A stretch of DNA of 64,000 bases, taken from positions 1,054,001-1,118,000 of the forward strand of contig BSDZ01000023.1 of the NCBI GenBank assembly GCA_030268105.1, given 5' to 3'. The position numbers were made by a program, and so were the translations under genes. The DNA is from Volvox africanus (lineage: Eukaryota > Chlorophyta > Chlorophyceae > Chlamydomonadales > Volvocaceae). The notes under the pieces were generated by a model. The model had not been told where the DNA came from. It did no database searches and saw only the letters and a list, made by a program, of their open reading frames with translations. Shown piece by piece: positions 1 through 12,015 of the stretch (positions are counted from its first letter, which is position 1; each line of letters begins with the position of its first letter).

Positions 1-2535
1 TTTGCGAGTCGTCGGTCTATTTGTTGTCGCGCGGGAACTGGCTTTGGCAAGACACCAGGCAAGAAGGATGCATCAAAATCTGTTGAATCAGGAAGCGGTA
101 TTTATACGGCGCCACGGACAAAGAAGCGGGTGAACCTGGCGGAGGAGCTTAGCAACAACAAAAAGGAGGTCGCGCCAGCAGAGCGGGGCAACGTTGACCC
201 AGATCGCGATCTCACACGGGGAAACTGGTTTGAACTCGCAAAAATTAGCGACTTCGCCGGAGAAAAGAAGCGGAAAATTTGTGAACTAAAGGCGAGTTCA
301 TGAGTGTGTTATTCAAGTAAATGATGGCCGAAATGCCAAATATAACCAATGCTATCCGTCTACTGGAAGATGTGATTTGTGAAAGCGCATAAGTTAATAC
401 GAGGAGTCGCTGTTCGGGTTGGTCGCCATAATGTTCAGGTAGACTGAGCGAGTGATTGTACTGGCTGGGTACGATAACTGGGTGTGCGGTTAGACCGGGG
501 CCCAAGAACCCGCATTCTTAATTCGTTGGAACGCGATGCCTGAATTGCTAGCACATGTGTCCCCTTAGATCCCCCGGGGGGTAAGCCCATCTCCATTCCC
601 TGCGTGTGCATGGAACAGCCGTCTTGGCATCGAGGTCTGTAGTGAAATTCCATGCCTCACGGGTCCACATGTCCTGCTGCACCTGCGGGCTCCCAGTTGG
701 GACAGGGGAGAAGTCCCTGTCCCGCTGTTACAGTCTTAATAAGCCCGCCATTTCATGTTGCATATCCTCCGTACTGCAAAGGGAGAAGTCCTTATGGCCT
801 GGATCCCGGCTGGAAACAGTTCGCATAGGTCCGAGACCTTCGTTGACAGACTGGCATCGGACCGCCGTACCCAGGCCTGCTGCCCCCGCAACCCCTAACG
901 TTTGCCTCAAACGTCCTACGAATACCTGTTCTTGGGCCCTCCATTCCTATACTACTCACATGCATGTGGTATCTCTATATTATTGCCCTTGGCCTCCTCC
1001 CTTTCGTCGTCCTTCTCGGCGCACATTTCCTTACCTATCTTGGCTTTCTTAGCGAACCTTCTGACAAACCGACCCAACGGCTTACCGGCCCGAGCCAACA
1101 CAGCCCAATGAAACCCCTCTGACGTTACACGTCCCGTGCACGCGCATTTGCGAATTTTTCTCATTTTTTATTCTGTGCATTTTTCATTTTTCTCTTCAGG
1201 GCAGTCAGAAAACTGTCGTGCTTCATATGTATAACGACGTTTTGTACGCTATGGACGCCTTTTCCACGGCATGTAAGCAGGGCGGTTGTGACAGGAATGG
1301 GGGCTGGGAGTAAACCCCAGTCGGGGTTTGATCTCCCGCACGTAGGGATGTAAAGCCAGTGTTCGTGTGTGATGTTGTAGTAAGTGTTCTCTGAGGTGGT
1401 CATGATGTTGTTTTAGAGTTTTGAGGGTTTTAAGAGAGAGAACAATTGCCTTACAAGGCAGGTCCTCCCTCCACATCCTATTGGGCTTCCTCTGAAACCC
1501 ATAACGCGGTATAATCCCGACCGTCAGGTTAAGCTGCCTTCCAATGATCCTTTCCCAATCTCGACAGTGGGACGCCCTCTTAGCGGTTCATTAGTGCTTT
1601 CATTGGCCATATTGCCCCGCGAAGTGAAACATCGTTTATGGACATGTGTGATGATGGGAGGCACTCTGGTTGGAAGGAATGATCTCCGACCCTTTCGACA
1701 AACGTGTGTTGTGTGTGTATTTGTGTGTGTGCCCCTGTGTTTTGGCCATCCCATCCAAGCAACCAAACCAAACCATCTCACCGTGCCGCGCACCTAACCC
1801 CGGCCGGATCTACAACCCAGACCAATACCCTCTCATTGATGGCAAGTTGTCGGACAGCCCTGAAGGACCTTCCATCGAAACCCCCCTGGACGGCACTGTG
1901 TATGACCTGAAGACGGGTGCGTACGAAAATGTTCTGCAGCACATGCTTGGATCGTGCGGCATGGCTTTGAAAAGGGACAGGAAACGAGCTGTCCCAACTG
2001 TCCACGCGAGCAGCGGAGGAGGGAAGGGAGAGCACTCAGGGTCCGGGACTTAGGTAACAGCCTGGGGAAAGGCGGCGCGCAAGTGCGGAACCGGACGGGA
2101 CAGCCAGCGTCGCAGTGAAAGTATCATTGTATTATTGTTATTGCTGATGGACTTGGTGGTGGGGTCAGTTAGGGGTAAATGTCGTGCAGCCGGGGTGTGC
2201 GTGAAGATGCTGGCGGCTCGTCGATGAAGTCTTTGTTGTGAATGCCTCCCCAGCCTGATTTGTGTTCGGGCAGGATATTGTCGGGAGGGGGGGAAACCCC
2301 GAATCTCCCCAAACTCCGTTTGTGCGTGAAGACGTGCGCCGAATCCCACTTCTGCACCGGCCCCACTGACTCCACCGACCCTGCAGGCAAGGTGCTCAAG
2401 TGGTGCCCCTCTGAAGGCAGCCCGATTCGAGGTGTCCTGCGCACGCTCAAGGCCAGCGTCAACCCCGTGCCGCTGCCAGTATACCCAGTGGCGGTGCAGC
2501 CGGACGGGAGGGTCATGGTGCGATTGAGCGTGTGA
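1..2535 (+). CDS. Rieske-like plastid protein, PSB33/TEF5 type (5' end outside window)
   Basis: Four exons can be joined in phase: 1(partial)-291, 1200-1272, 1821-1916 and 2387-2535 (stop TGA), giving 202 visible residues. The first residues are Arg/Ser/Cys-rich and look like the end of a plastid transit peptide. A charged linker follows, then a Rieske fold: NWFELAKISDF, the strand VVLHMYNDVLYAMDAFSTA, DGTVYDLKTG, and a C-terminal PVYPVAVQPDGRVMV strand. Where a true Rieske protein has CxH and CPLHG ligands, this one has YPLIDG and TPLDGT, so no 2Fe-2S cluster is expected. That is as described for PSB33 (TEF5 in Chlamydomonas), a thylakoid protein that stabilises photosystem II. The first intron needs a GC donor (AAG|GCGAGT at 292); the other introns are GT-AG. 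As I recall it, plant PSB33 continues into a membrane helix, but here the stop falls right after the Rieske domain and I found no such helix downstream. The family call is from recalled similarity. Confidence 0.78.
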
Positions 2536-2614
2536 TGAGAAACGCTAACCTGAACCCACACAGCTGCACGTGGAGCAGGAAAGGAATATGTCTCCCAGCT
2601 GCTTGTTCGATGCT

Positions 2615-2645
2615 TGTAAGGGGCGGGGGTACAATGATTGTGTAA
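2615..2645 (+). terminator. TGTAA polyadenylation signals of the Rieske-like gene
   Basis: TGTAA, the usual volvocine poly(A) signal, occurs at 2615-2619 and again at 2641-2645. These are 80 and 106 bases after the stop codon at 2535. Confidence 0.55.
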
Positions 2646-4127
2646 GGTGGTGAGGATGGGGACCGGGGGATGTTCTACTTAGGCGAGCGGTTTATAACGA
2701 GCGGGGTGCCTTGTTGATGGAGTTGGTGCGAACGGGTTTAGGGGAAGAGGAGAGGCGGATTGCACCATGCATCTCTCCCTCCAACTCTGGATTTCTCGGT
2801 TGCCTCAACAAGGAGCAGCGTGGGCAGCTGTTCGTGACTGTGGCTGCAACATCAGTGAGGGAGATGAGGGAGGCTGAACGTTTTTTTTCCCGAAAAGAAA
2901 ACACATTTAGTGCTTCGTTGACGAGCAGGAAAAGAGGTGGTGTTGCCGCAGTTGTTGTGGGGTCTTTTTTGGATCACCTGTCGTTGACTCGTACAGGACA
3001 GTATCTGTCATTATCTGCCTAGGAATGTCGGCCATCATCTCTGTGATTTTCTGCTTCCGACGTCATTGGAGTTCAGTTCTCAACTTTTTGAAATGATTTA
3101 TCTAGTGGGTTTATGCCCTCCCTATTTTCCCCAAAAAAGGCGAGGAAGGCGAGGATTCTCCTTTTGGAACCTTTTGAAGGCCATTTCAAGGCCAGTTAAT
3201 GCGCCGGTGGAATGATGAGGTCTCAGGAAGAAAGATAAGAGTGATAGTGTGTGTGTGTGTGTGTGTTACATCAGCGGTCAAGGTGTGCTAGGGCCAATTG
3301 CTGCACAGCGGATCGCGTTCTTTATCCGTACATGTGCGTTTTGAAGTTGGCAGTGAGAGAATGAGGTGGTGGTACTGGCGGTGATGAACAGGGGTGCAGG
3401 TGTACATCTGCGTGCGAGCTCACAGTCGTATGCAGGGAGGGAAGAAGGCAGCTAATGCCGAGGACCTGTTTCTTACGATCATGGTACGAAACAGGATCTG
3501 CTGCTCTTCATAAGATCTCTCCGCGCTACGAAACTCCAAACAGTGGCTAGCAGGGACAAGGGCGACGGGCCCTAAAACAGATTGCACGCTCTGCGGATTC
3601 TGTTCAGGGAAGCCGAGTCCCTGGGATGTAGCCCCGTGGCGCTGTGCATGAAGTGCATCGCTAAACCCATTAATGATACGTAATGACATGTCGTTGGGTG
3701 TCAACCCGTCAGCATTTGTTGCACACTAACAGAATGCCTAGCTATCACGACTATCGGTGGAGAATCCCGGTAATCGTATTATAGGGAGGCGGAAAGCAGT
3801 CATACTAGAGACTCACTAAAACTCTGCGCTGTTTAAAAAGTTCCGACACTCGACCTCACGGGATTTGGACGAGTGTGTACGAGTCGACAGCTGCCAAGTT
3901 TCTTGCCTGATTAGGGTTATTCCTCTGAAAATTTCGCATTGACATTGTAGTAATCTTGGACCTGTATCGCTGCATATGAGATATCGCGGTTTCGTGACTG
4001 GCACCTGAAAATTGTGTGCGCTTGCTGCTGGATTCAAGCGAACGTGATGCAATATAATACAACAATAATATCTAGATAACTATTCTTGGTCTGTATCAAA
4101 TTTCAGCAATACGTACTGCGAACGTTG
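2646..4127. other. intergenic space between the Rieske-like gene and BASS4-like gene
   Basis: No convincing exon was found. It contains a (GT)10 run at 3247-3266. Open frames on both strands (for example 2711-3022) show no domain, splice pattern or recognisable protein character. The BASS4-like promoter and 5' UTR must lie in the right half. Confidence 0.5.
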
Positions 4128-7100
4128 ATGTCACATCTCCACCATCAAGCACATCCGCGGACGTATCGGCCTGGTTGTATATATGGATCAATACGCACGG
4201 CGCTACCTTTGGCGGGAGATTCAAAGACCAAGCATTCGTTCCTCGCTCCCGCACGTCGTGACCGCATGCTTGCGTTGGGGAATGCCTTTCCGACAGCAGG
4301 ACGAGTCCCTGGCCTGGGCTGCTACCACCACCGCCTCCATCCCCATATCAAGAGCATATTCTGCTCTCAACAAAGACCCATTTCCACATTTCCAGAGATG
4401 GCCGCAAACCGCATAAAAACTCGCAGCGAATTGGCCTTGACAATGCGCCGGTGCGCATCCGCCACAGGGAATACCCCGTCAACTTCAGATTTACGACATG
4501 ACGATTTAAATTATGAAGAACATCGACATCAGAGCAACAATTTAGCTGCCTCTGACGCCGCCTTCACAGCTAGCAATAGCAACACCACCCCGGTCGCCGA
4601 CATGGCCGCCGTCGTCATTGGCAGCGGCAACGGCTTTGCTTCATGCAAAGCGCAGGGACCCACCAAAGTGACGGAAACCGCCGCGTCCACTGGCCCTAGT
4701 TCCCAGGGGAAATTCGTTATATGGTTTCGGAAGCTCGTGACGGAGCAGTACCTACCGCTGATGCTGCTCACGGCACTGCTGGCGGCGGTGCTCAAGGTGA
4801 TGTGTGCGAGGAAAACGGCTTCACTGCCCTCGTAGGATGGCTTTAGATTCACGGGGCTCAGATGTTGTACGGCATGCTGCCAGTGAATAATGTACGACAT
4901 GAGGGGATGTTCGGCAAGAGCCTAAACCTTTTTCGTCTTTCGTGCAGAGATCCGATATATAACCTATAATAATTTAACTGACTTTTATCAACAAGTGTGC
5001 GGAACAGCTGGCACCTACTTCCCAATTGAAACCGCCTTCCCCGGCTCCCCCACCTGCACCACCATTTCCCTTATCCTCCTCCCGGACACAGCCTTCTTGG
5101 GGCCTCGCGGCATCGCGAACCAGCCTGCAGTCCGGAGTCACCTTCACAATATTTATAGTACAGGTACTTGCCGTACGGTACGGGAGCACATTCGGTCTAC
5201 CCCTGTCGTCTGCTGATGTCTCTATTTTTTGTGTGATTTCCTTTCCCTGAATTGGATCGTATCGAAGTGCACAAAAACAAACACTGGTCCACAAAATTCG
5301 GCACGTGCGTGATCCTTCGACTCGCATCATAATTTGAAGCGTTTGGAGCCTGTTGTGCCTGTTGTACGACATGTATTACGCCGTACCCGACGCAGGGCGT
5401 GATGCTGCGGAAAGGCGAAGCTGAAAAGGCGCTTGACGCGAAAGGCAAGGACGTGTTACGGAGAGCTTGAGGAGGGGAGGAGAGGGCAGGGATCAGGGTG
5501 CTGAAAGGAGCTTGAGATGTGGTGCGAAAGGGTTAATGATGATGCCGCGGGTGCGGCTGTGTGGCTGTGTGGGTGTGGCTGTGTGGGTGTGGCTGTGTGG
5601 CTGTGTGGGTGTGTGGGGTCGGGTTATGGTTTTCCTGCATTCACAATCATATTGCCCACAGCAACGTGTTAACAGCGATTCCCCTTTTTCCTCCTCTTCT
5701 TCCTCAGCCGCCGTCCCTGTCTCTCTGGTTCCATGTCCCACCACTTTCCTGAACATCGGCTCCCCCCCTTTCCTCCTTTGGTCGCTAAGAACCTCCATTG
5801 ATATCTGGATGCTGTTCTCACGTCCATTGATATCTGGATGCTGTTCTCACGTCCATTGATATCTGGATGCTGTTCTCACGTCCATTGATATCTGGATGCT
5901 GTTCTCACGTCCATTGATATCTGGATGCTGTTCTCACGTCCATTGATATCTGGATGCTGTTCTCACGTCCATTGATATCTGGATGCTGTTCTCACGTCCA
6001 TTGATATCTGGATGCTGTTCTCACGTCCATTGATATCTGGATGCTGTTCTCACGTCCATTGATATCTGGATGCTGTTCTCACGTCCATTGATATCTGGAT
6101 TTTTCGCAGCTGCACATCCACCACTCGTCTCGCCTACCTGCCACCTGCCACCTGCCACCTGCCACCTGCCACCTGCCACCTGCCACCTGCCACCTGCCAC
6201 CTGCCACCTGCCACCTGCCACCTGCCACCTGTTGCTGATAAGCGATCCAGGGGGGGGGATTTAGTGCCCGTTTTCGTGTCCCCCAACCGGCAGGCGCCAT
6301 CGCTTGGGGCCTGGCTTCCATCTTGTTCCTCACCCCCCTGGTGGCACCGCTGGCGGGGGCGCTGCCGCTGCAACCATCAGGCCTGGCATTGGGTGAGTGC
6401 GTGTATGTAGCAGCACGAACAGTCGCTCTAGCAGTAGTAAGAGCAGCGGCCCGAACAGAATCGATATGGCATTACGGTAAGCGGTGTGCTCATGCCCCTC
6501 TTAAGCATGCCTTGCCTGCATGGCTTGAGCGTTCTAGCGCCGAATGGTTGATTGTGCTGCCCCAACGTTTGCTGTACACTTTGCCGTACTTGGTTGTACA
6601 CAGGTTTGCTGATCTTCGCCTGTATGCCCACTACCCTGTCCAGCGGCGTAGCCCTGACGCAGGTACGACAAGTGTACGGGTTACCATCATTAGTTAGATG
6701 AGTTACCATCATTAGCTCCGAGGGCAAATTTGGAATCTACAACAAATTCCACTTCATACCCAAAATTCAAAATTCAAAATCCAAAATCCAACCCCCGTTT
6801 TGGGCCCCTTCAGGTTCTGGGTGGTAATACGGCATTGGCTCTGCTTCTCACCATAACGACCAATATGACCTCTGTCTTCACACTGCCCTTCGTCCTGCCT
6901 TGGGCGCTGCAGGTGGTGACGGTGGGGTAGGGTGGGGTAGGGTAGGGTGGGGTAGGGTGGTGGTTCTTGGGCCTCTGAGAGCAAGCGTGAGATACATAAC
7001 CCTAAATCCAGATCTCTTCCAACACGGGTTTGTTTTGGGATTCAGCCTCGCTCGGATCCCACCTCCTCAGCCACTTCACCCACTGCGCCTTCACACCCGG

Positions 7101-9282
7101 CTCGTGCCGGTCTCTAGTTGGTCCACCCCTCCCCTTTCTGTTGGACCCCTTTCCCCACCATACCCACACATACACACATACACACATGTTCACACATACA
7201 CATATACACACATACACATACACACATACACACATACACACATCTCCACTCACCCTCTCGCGGCCGATGTATCGTCAGGCGTCCGCAGCGTTGGGAGGCT
7301 TCTCATGTGGTGGCGACAACAATGGTGTCGCCGTACAGTTGGACCCTATGCCGCTGCTGGTGCAGCTGGTTCAGTGCATCCTGCTGCCCAGTTTGATCGG
7401 GGCGGGAGTGCGGGGGGTACTGCCAGGTAGGAGGGTAGGTGGGTGAGAGAGGTGGGAATTTGAGATAAGAAGTCGTTAGCTGTTTCTGTTACTGTTTCTG
7501 TTATTGCTGCCGGTGTTGATTGTTTTTGTTATTCGTCTTCCCTCACCCCTCCCTCACCCCTCCCTCTCTCCGATCAACCCTTCCTCTTCGCCACAGAAAT
7601 CCGCGCCTGGGTGGATTCCAACCGCCGTACATTAAGTATTATCAGCGGGGCGCTGTTGTCGCTCGTTCCATGGATTCAGGTGACTCCCCGTTGGCTGGGT
7701 GGGATGGGGTGGGGAATTCTGATTTTACCGGAAGGATTACTGAAGCCGAAGCCAAAAACATTCTCAAAGCTGACCTAACTAACAGCGCTTCCTCTTGTGC
7801 AGTGCGCGGCGCTGGCCATTCCTCCGCACGACTGGCAATCACTGCCTGGCCCCCCTTCCCTTCCTCCTGTCTTATCTTATCCCGCATCCCTCCCGCCTGC
7901 ACCCGCTCCCCGCCTCCCCTTCTATCACACCCAGGTCAGCAAGGCGCTCGCTCAGGGCGTGGCGGTGGCTCCTGGAGCGCTGGCAACGGCTGTGAGCTGC
8001 TCGCTGGGGCTACATGTCTTCTACCTGGCACTAAACGCTGCAGCGGCGGAGGTGGGGTCGGGGTCACGTGGAGTGAGGGCAATCTAAGTACCCTCGGATT
8101 TGAATATGTTCAGTATAATATGGTTCATTATTAGTCAATAGGGTTTTGTTTGAATGATCAGTTTGAGCTTCGTTGTTTGCCATTCAGGCCCTAGGGTTAC
8201 ATGGTTAGGGTATAGGGTCGTGGGGCTTAATGGTTTTTAGGGTTTTAGGGTTTTAGGTAGGTCCATTTTCGCCCCTAAGGAGTTTTCCCTTTGGCTTAGG
8301 TTCACCTCGTGCTGGGTGCCTAATGCTGCCTCAACAGGTATGTAAGTAAGGCGGCCAAAATGGGTCCCGTAACAAATCATTTCGGCGGGTGACGGAACGT
8401 CTTTTTTCCCTCCGTAAACACTTCAACTCGCTGCACTCCGGTACAACCACACGCACAAAAAATAAACACATACATTATAAATATAAATAAAATAAAAAAG
8501 AAAGAATAACTAGTTGACGCACATGACGCACATGACACACCGTGTCTCGATGAATGAACCTCCATCCCGAAAGGTATTCCGGCTGGGCGGTGCGGACCCG
8601 CGGGTCGCTGCGCCCACCCGGCGCGCGCTCGTGGTGGTGGCGAGCCAGAAGACCCTCCCTGTAGCCATGGCGGTGTTGGGCCGGTTGGGACCGGTGGTCG
8701 GGGCGGAAGCGGCGGGCTGTGCGGCCTTGACGGCGGTATTCAGCCACCTGGCACAGACGTGCGCGGACTTCTGGCTTGTATCCCGGTGCGGGAATGGCGG
8801 GCAGGGCCACGACATGACATGAAAAGTTACTATCACCAGGGGTTCTCTCTTTGAAAGCGTTTTATTAAAATTAATCACAGGTTAAAAGTGGAATTGCTTT
8901 GTTTGTGACATAGGCAGGGGCGATATATGAAAATGGCCATTTTAAGATTCCAGATTCCCTTCCCTTCTTCCTGCTTTCACTCCATATCTCTAATCGCAAC
9001 CACATTGCCATAAAACCCTGACGATGACACACGTATACACATTCCTTGTCGATGACGTGTCGTACGCTGCTAAGCCCCCACCGCACCCCAATTGCCACGG
9101 CTTGGCTCGGCGGTTACAGGTGGTTGGAGTACATCCAGCGTCGGGAGGCGAAGCATGCAGCAGCAGAAGCAACGGCTGCCACATCCCCACTAGCTGCGTC
9201 CGCGTCCCCTGGATCATTAGCGCAATCAGCCCCAGGGATTGCGAGGGCGGTGATCTCACAGCCACAACCCGAGGCCGGCTAA
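4128..9282 (+). CDS. BASS4: BASS4-like sodium/metabolite cotransporter, plastid-targeted
   Basis: Eleven exons join in frame: 4128-4796, 5092-5163, 5396-5444, 6294-6392, 6604-6662, 6814-6912, 7279-7426, 7597-7679, 7935-8051, 8574-8785 and 9120-9282, giving 589 aa. The long Arg/Ser/Ala-rich N-terminus suits a plastid transit peptide; I took the first in-frame ATG, and the true start could differ. The membrane domain follows the SBF/bile-acid-transporter-like family in order: a first helix ending LLTALLAAVLK, then VTFTIFIV, then CMPTTLSSGVALTQ (the family signature), GGNTALALLL with FVLPWAL, LLSLVPWIQ, and VASQKTLPVAMAV near the C-terminus. Intron 3 requires a GC donor (AAAG|GCAAGG at 5445). 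Exon 10 must splice at 8786 before an apparent in-frame stop, since exon 11 supplies WLEYIQRREA and a Ser/Ala-rich tail. The expected place is the inner plastid envelope; the substrate is not predictable. A TGTAA at 9744 is the likely poly(A) signal. Confidence 0.9.
5794..6100. repeat. 29-bp minisatellite in BASS4 intron 3
   Basis: Ten complete, apparently identical 29-bp units (each with TCCATTGATATCTGG) run from 5794 to 6083, followed by a 17-bp partial unit. The array lies inside intron 3 of the BASS4-like gene. A shorter TGTGGCTG/TGTGGGTG-rich tract precedes it at about 5556-5620. Confidence 0.97.
6136..6230. repeat. 7-bp (ACCTGCC)n minisatellite in BASS4 intron 3
   Basis: About 13.5 perfect copies of ACCTGCC lie 35 bases after the 29-bp array, 63 bases before exon 4. 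On the opposite strand the unit reads GGCAGGT, a splice-donor-like sequence repeated through the array. Confidence 0.97.
7163..7242. repeat. CACATA/CACACA microsatellite in BASS4 intron 6
   Basis: An imperfect ACACAT/ACATAC repeat ends about 35 bases before exon 7 of the BASS4-like gene. Confidence 0.9.
8235..8257 (+). repeat. short interstitial telomere-like repeat
   Basis: Two complete and one incomplete TTTTAGGG units lie in intron 9 of the BASS4-like gene. TTTTAGGG is the Chlamydomonas-type telomere unit. Further TTAGGG-like scraps lie just upstream (8190-8215). Confidence 0.7.
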
Positions 9283-12015
9283 GGCACGGTGGTGATGGTG
9301 GTGGTGGTGATGGTGGTGATGGTGGTGGTGTCGCATCGCCACCTCTGCTCGGTTGGCTAATTGAAAAGCCCGCTGCATGTTGCGTCAATACACAGTGGCT
9401 CCAGGGTGGCTCCCAATGCTCCCCGCACGCAGTAGGTACCCAGGGACCGGACTGGATTGGTAATACTTCCAGCCGGGTGCTGGCGTTAGCGGCTAGGCGG
9501 GTGGCTGCTTTGCGGTTATGTAGCTATGTAGCTGTGTTTCAGGCCTGGGCACTTCATCTAACACTAAGCCTGAATTCTTACGTGAGGAAAGGGGCTAGGT
9601 TTTTACAAGGCACATGAAGCCACTAAGTCAATTGGGTAGAGCGCAGGAAAGGATAAGAGTAGAAAAAGAACGCAAAACCCCTCCTGCTATCGCCCACCAT
9701 TCGCCCAGCCGCATGTGCTCCTTAACAGCTCAACTTTCGTATATGTAAGCGTTTCAAAAGTCGTTACGCAGCCCAGCTTCCACTGGATTATCGAGTAATC
9801 GAGTAATCGGTTAAGGACGATAGCGAATTATTGACTTTATTGAAGCTCGCTAATAACGATAACCGCTAGGTAACAATATCGATTCCGTGACACTTATCGC
9901 TATCGAATAGAGACAGGATCCAGAGCCTGGAGGTTCCAGACTTGAGCCTAAAATAGATTCCTTTCGGTTTTCTGAGTTTGCGAAGAAAACCGAGGTTTTC
10001 CTGCATTATACGGAGGACGAGCGTCAGTGGTTCTGGAGCCGGGCGGCCCCTGTTAGGACGAAGTGACGTCGGTGTTGGTATTTTCGGAGTTGTTTATGTA
10101 GCGCTACACGCAGTGCTGACTTTGTACGTTTTTGTTGTTTTATCGCAGTTGCCTTCTTTGGCTGTCAATTGTCGGCGCGTCCTTGCCCTCTCCGTCCCAC
10201 CATTGTTCAATTATCGCCCTGGCTGGGCTCTAGCGTGTAAGGTAGTCTTTTCAGGAAACCATGTTAGGCTCATCGGCAATTACTAATGGACGCTGTACCT
10301 CGTCGGCGCGAAAAAATGATTGTGATTCGCGTATCTGTTTCTTTTTTGCACATTATATTTTTATGGCGCGGCAAGGTCGTGTGTAGCCCGGAGCTAGTAT
10401 CAATCCCTTCTTCTGAATACTGGCCATCGACTGTAAGCACTGTATTAGGAGATAAAATGAGTCACAAATTCAAGCTCAGCAAGAGTAGGTCCAATTTGAG
10501 TAATCGAGCCTTTCACGTCGGCCTGCGCCCTTCTGAGCCCACCGTCGCCCGCCAAGAGCGGGGAAAGCCTGGCAGCTGGACGCCCGATGCGCAATGACTC
10601 CGCGATCTCGAAGTTGCTGCTGGCAACATCTAAACACAAGCCCCTACTTTCCATCGCTGTCTGCATACTTTGATATTCTGGATGATATTCACCTTCGCAA
10701 AGCTTTATGGGAACTGGACGGTGACATTATAGGTTGGATGCGTGAAATTCTTCATTTAGTATATTCATTTAGCATAACGATACAGAACATCATACTTGTT
10801 CAGCAATTGATACACCTTAAGCACCTAACGAGTCGCCCTAAAACCCTAAGCACCTAAAACCCTGCACGCTTGGCTCGCATGCTTAGCGTGACGGCAATGA
10901 AATTTGTCGGAACGAGATAAGGATTCCTGCTTGCCAATCTTCCAATCCAGGGAACTGACGATTCAATTGCGAGTAGGGAGTAACAGGTGGCTCCCCCTGC
11001 CTTCAGGGGCAGCCTAACCAGCCCAAATAAGACCCGTACACTTCTAGATGTACGGAGTGAAGGGGATAAGCCATCAGGGATCACCTTTCACGAACCCAGT
11101 AAGCAAAGAAACCGGAACCCCAAAAGGAATTAGTACGAATATCTGAATGTCCACGAGGAAATATGAGGGAAACATTTGCGCTGCACAGCGGGGTATTGCA
11201 ACGCGACAGTAACCCATTCCCCAAGGTTCTCCCAGAGCTTGGGGTGCGCAGGCTGCAACTGGCATCACTGAAAAGGTGAGCTGCGATGCTATGGTTGCCA
11301 GCCGTATGCGCAACAACACGACCTTCAGTAGGCTTTACTAAGCATGAAATCCACATTTTGCATGCTCCAAAGAAGTACACACCCACGCATCTGCTGCTGA
11401 GTATTGCTGAGCTGCCGACAGACGAGGGCGCCTGGTCCGCACATGCCTCTTACCTGACATGCCAGGCAGTTGCCACCTTTCAAAATGCCGCTTTCCTTGA
11501 ATGCGAAGGTTGCCCACACCCAAAGCCCGGCCATTTCATCATGCAACAGTCCCTGGCCCCGTACCCGCAATTCCCTCCCCCGGCTCGATCGCATTTCCAG
11601 GCCGAATATGACTTTTCTTTAGCCTTTTCTCGGCAGCACACGGCAAAAGAGTGTGACGCCAGGTGAGAGAACGAGAGAACAAAAACTCGGTGGAAAGAAC
11701 TCTACTCCAGGGATTTGATGCTGGCCACGCACACTTGGGGGTGTGTTTGTCGAGAGGCCTACAGTAGAGCTAGCTAGGGACATAAACTCCCTATGGAAAA
11801 AAACATCTCCCGATCAATCCACTATCTTCATAACCGTAAGATCTGCGATTCGAAAATCCTCTTTCATTTTCCTGTAGTGGTTGATTTGGGTCATCTTCTG
11901 TTCCAGTTTGTCACAGTCCCAATCCGATGCCGCATTGCAAATGTTTCCGCCGCCATTACTACGTGAGGCAGAAGAACCTTCGAGAGGCAAGAACTCTTGT
12001 TGGCAGTTGTGGAAC
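9283..12015. other. space between convergent BASS4-like and DUF866-like genes
   Basis: It begins with a GGT/GAT trinucleotide tract (9289-9332). A TGTAA at 9744-9748 is the probable BASS4-like poly(A) signal, and an inverse telomere-like CCCTAAAACCCTAA lies near 10835. Open frames such as 11286-11666 (+) and 11081-11386 (-) show no domain or splicing support, so no gene is called. Confidence 0.5.

Noticed and set aside
606..1052. 148-codon frame in the first intron of the Rieske-like gene
   Set aside because: No domain, competing frames on both strands, and the exon partners 291 and 1200 join in phase without it.
5794..6100. Possible CRISPR-like array
   Set aside because: Units are contiguous with no spacers, in a eukaryotic intron; a minisatellite.
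6021..6373. Repeated GRWQVA-type peptide frames on minus
   Set aside because: Translation of the 7-base minisatellite in BASS4 intron 3.
7797..8051. Acceptor at 7803 for BASS4 exon 9
   Set aside because: Same frame is open, but the inserted 44 residues are Pro-rich and pyrimidine-tract-like. The acceptor at 7935 follows LVPWIQ with VSK as in the family.
8514..8822. Stop at 8820-8822 as the end of the BASS4-like protein
   Set aside because: A phase-2 donor at 8786 joined to 9120 gives a better C-terminus (WLVSRWLEYIQRREA), whereas the unspliced end reads as low-quality Gly-rich sequence.
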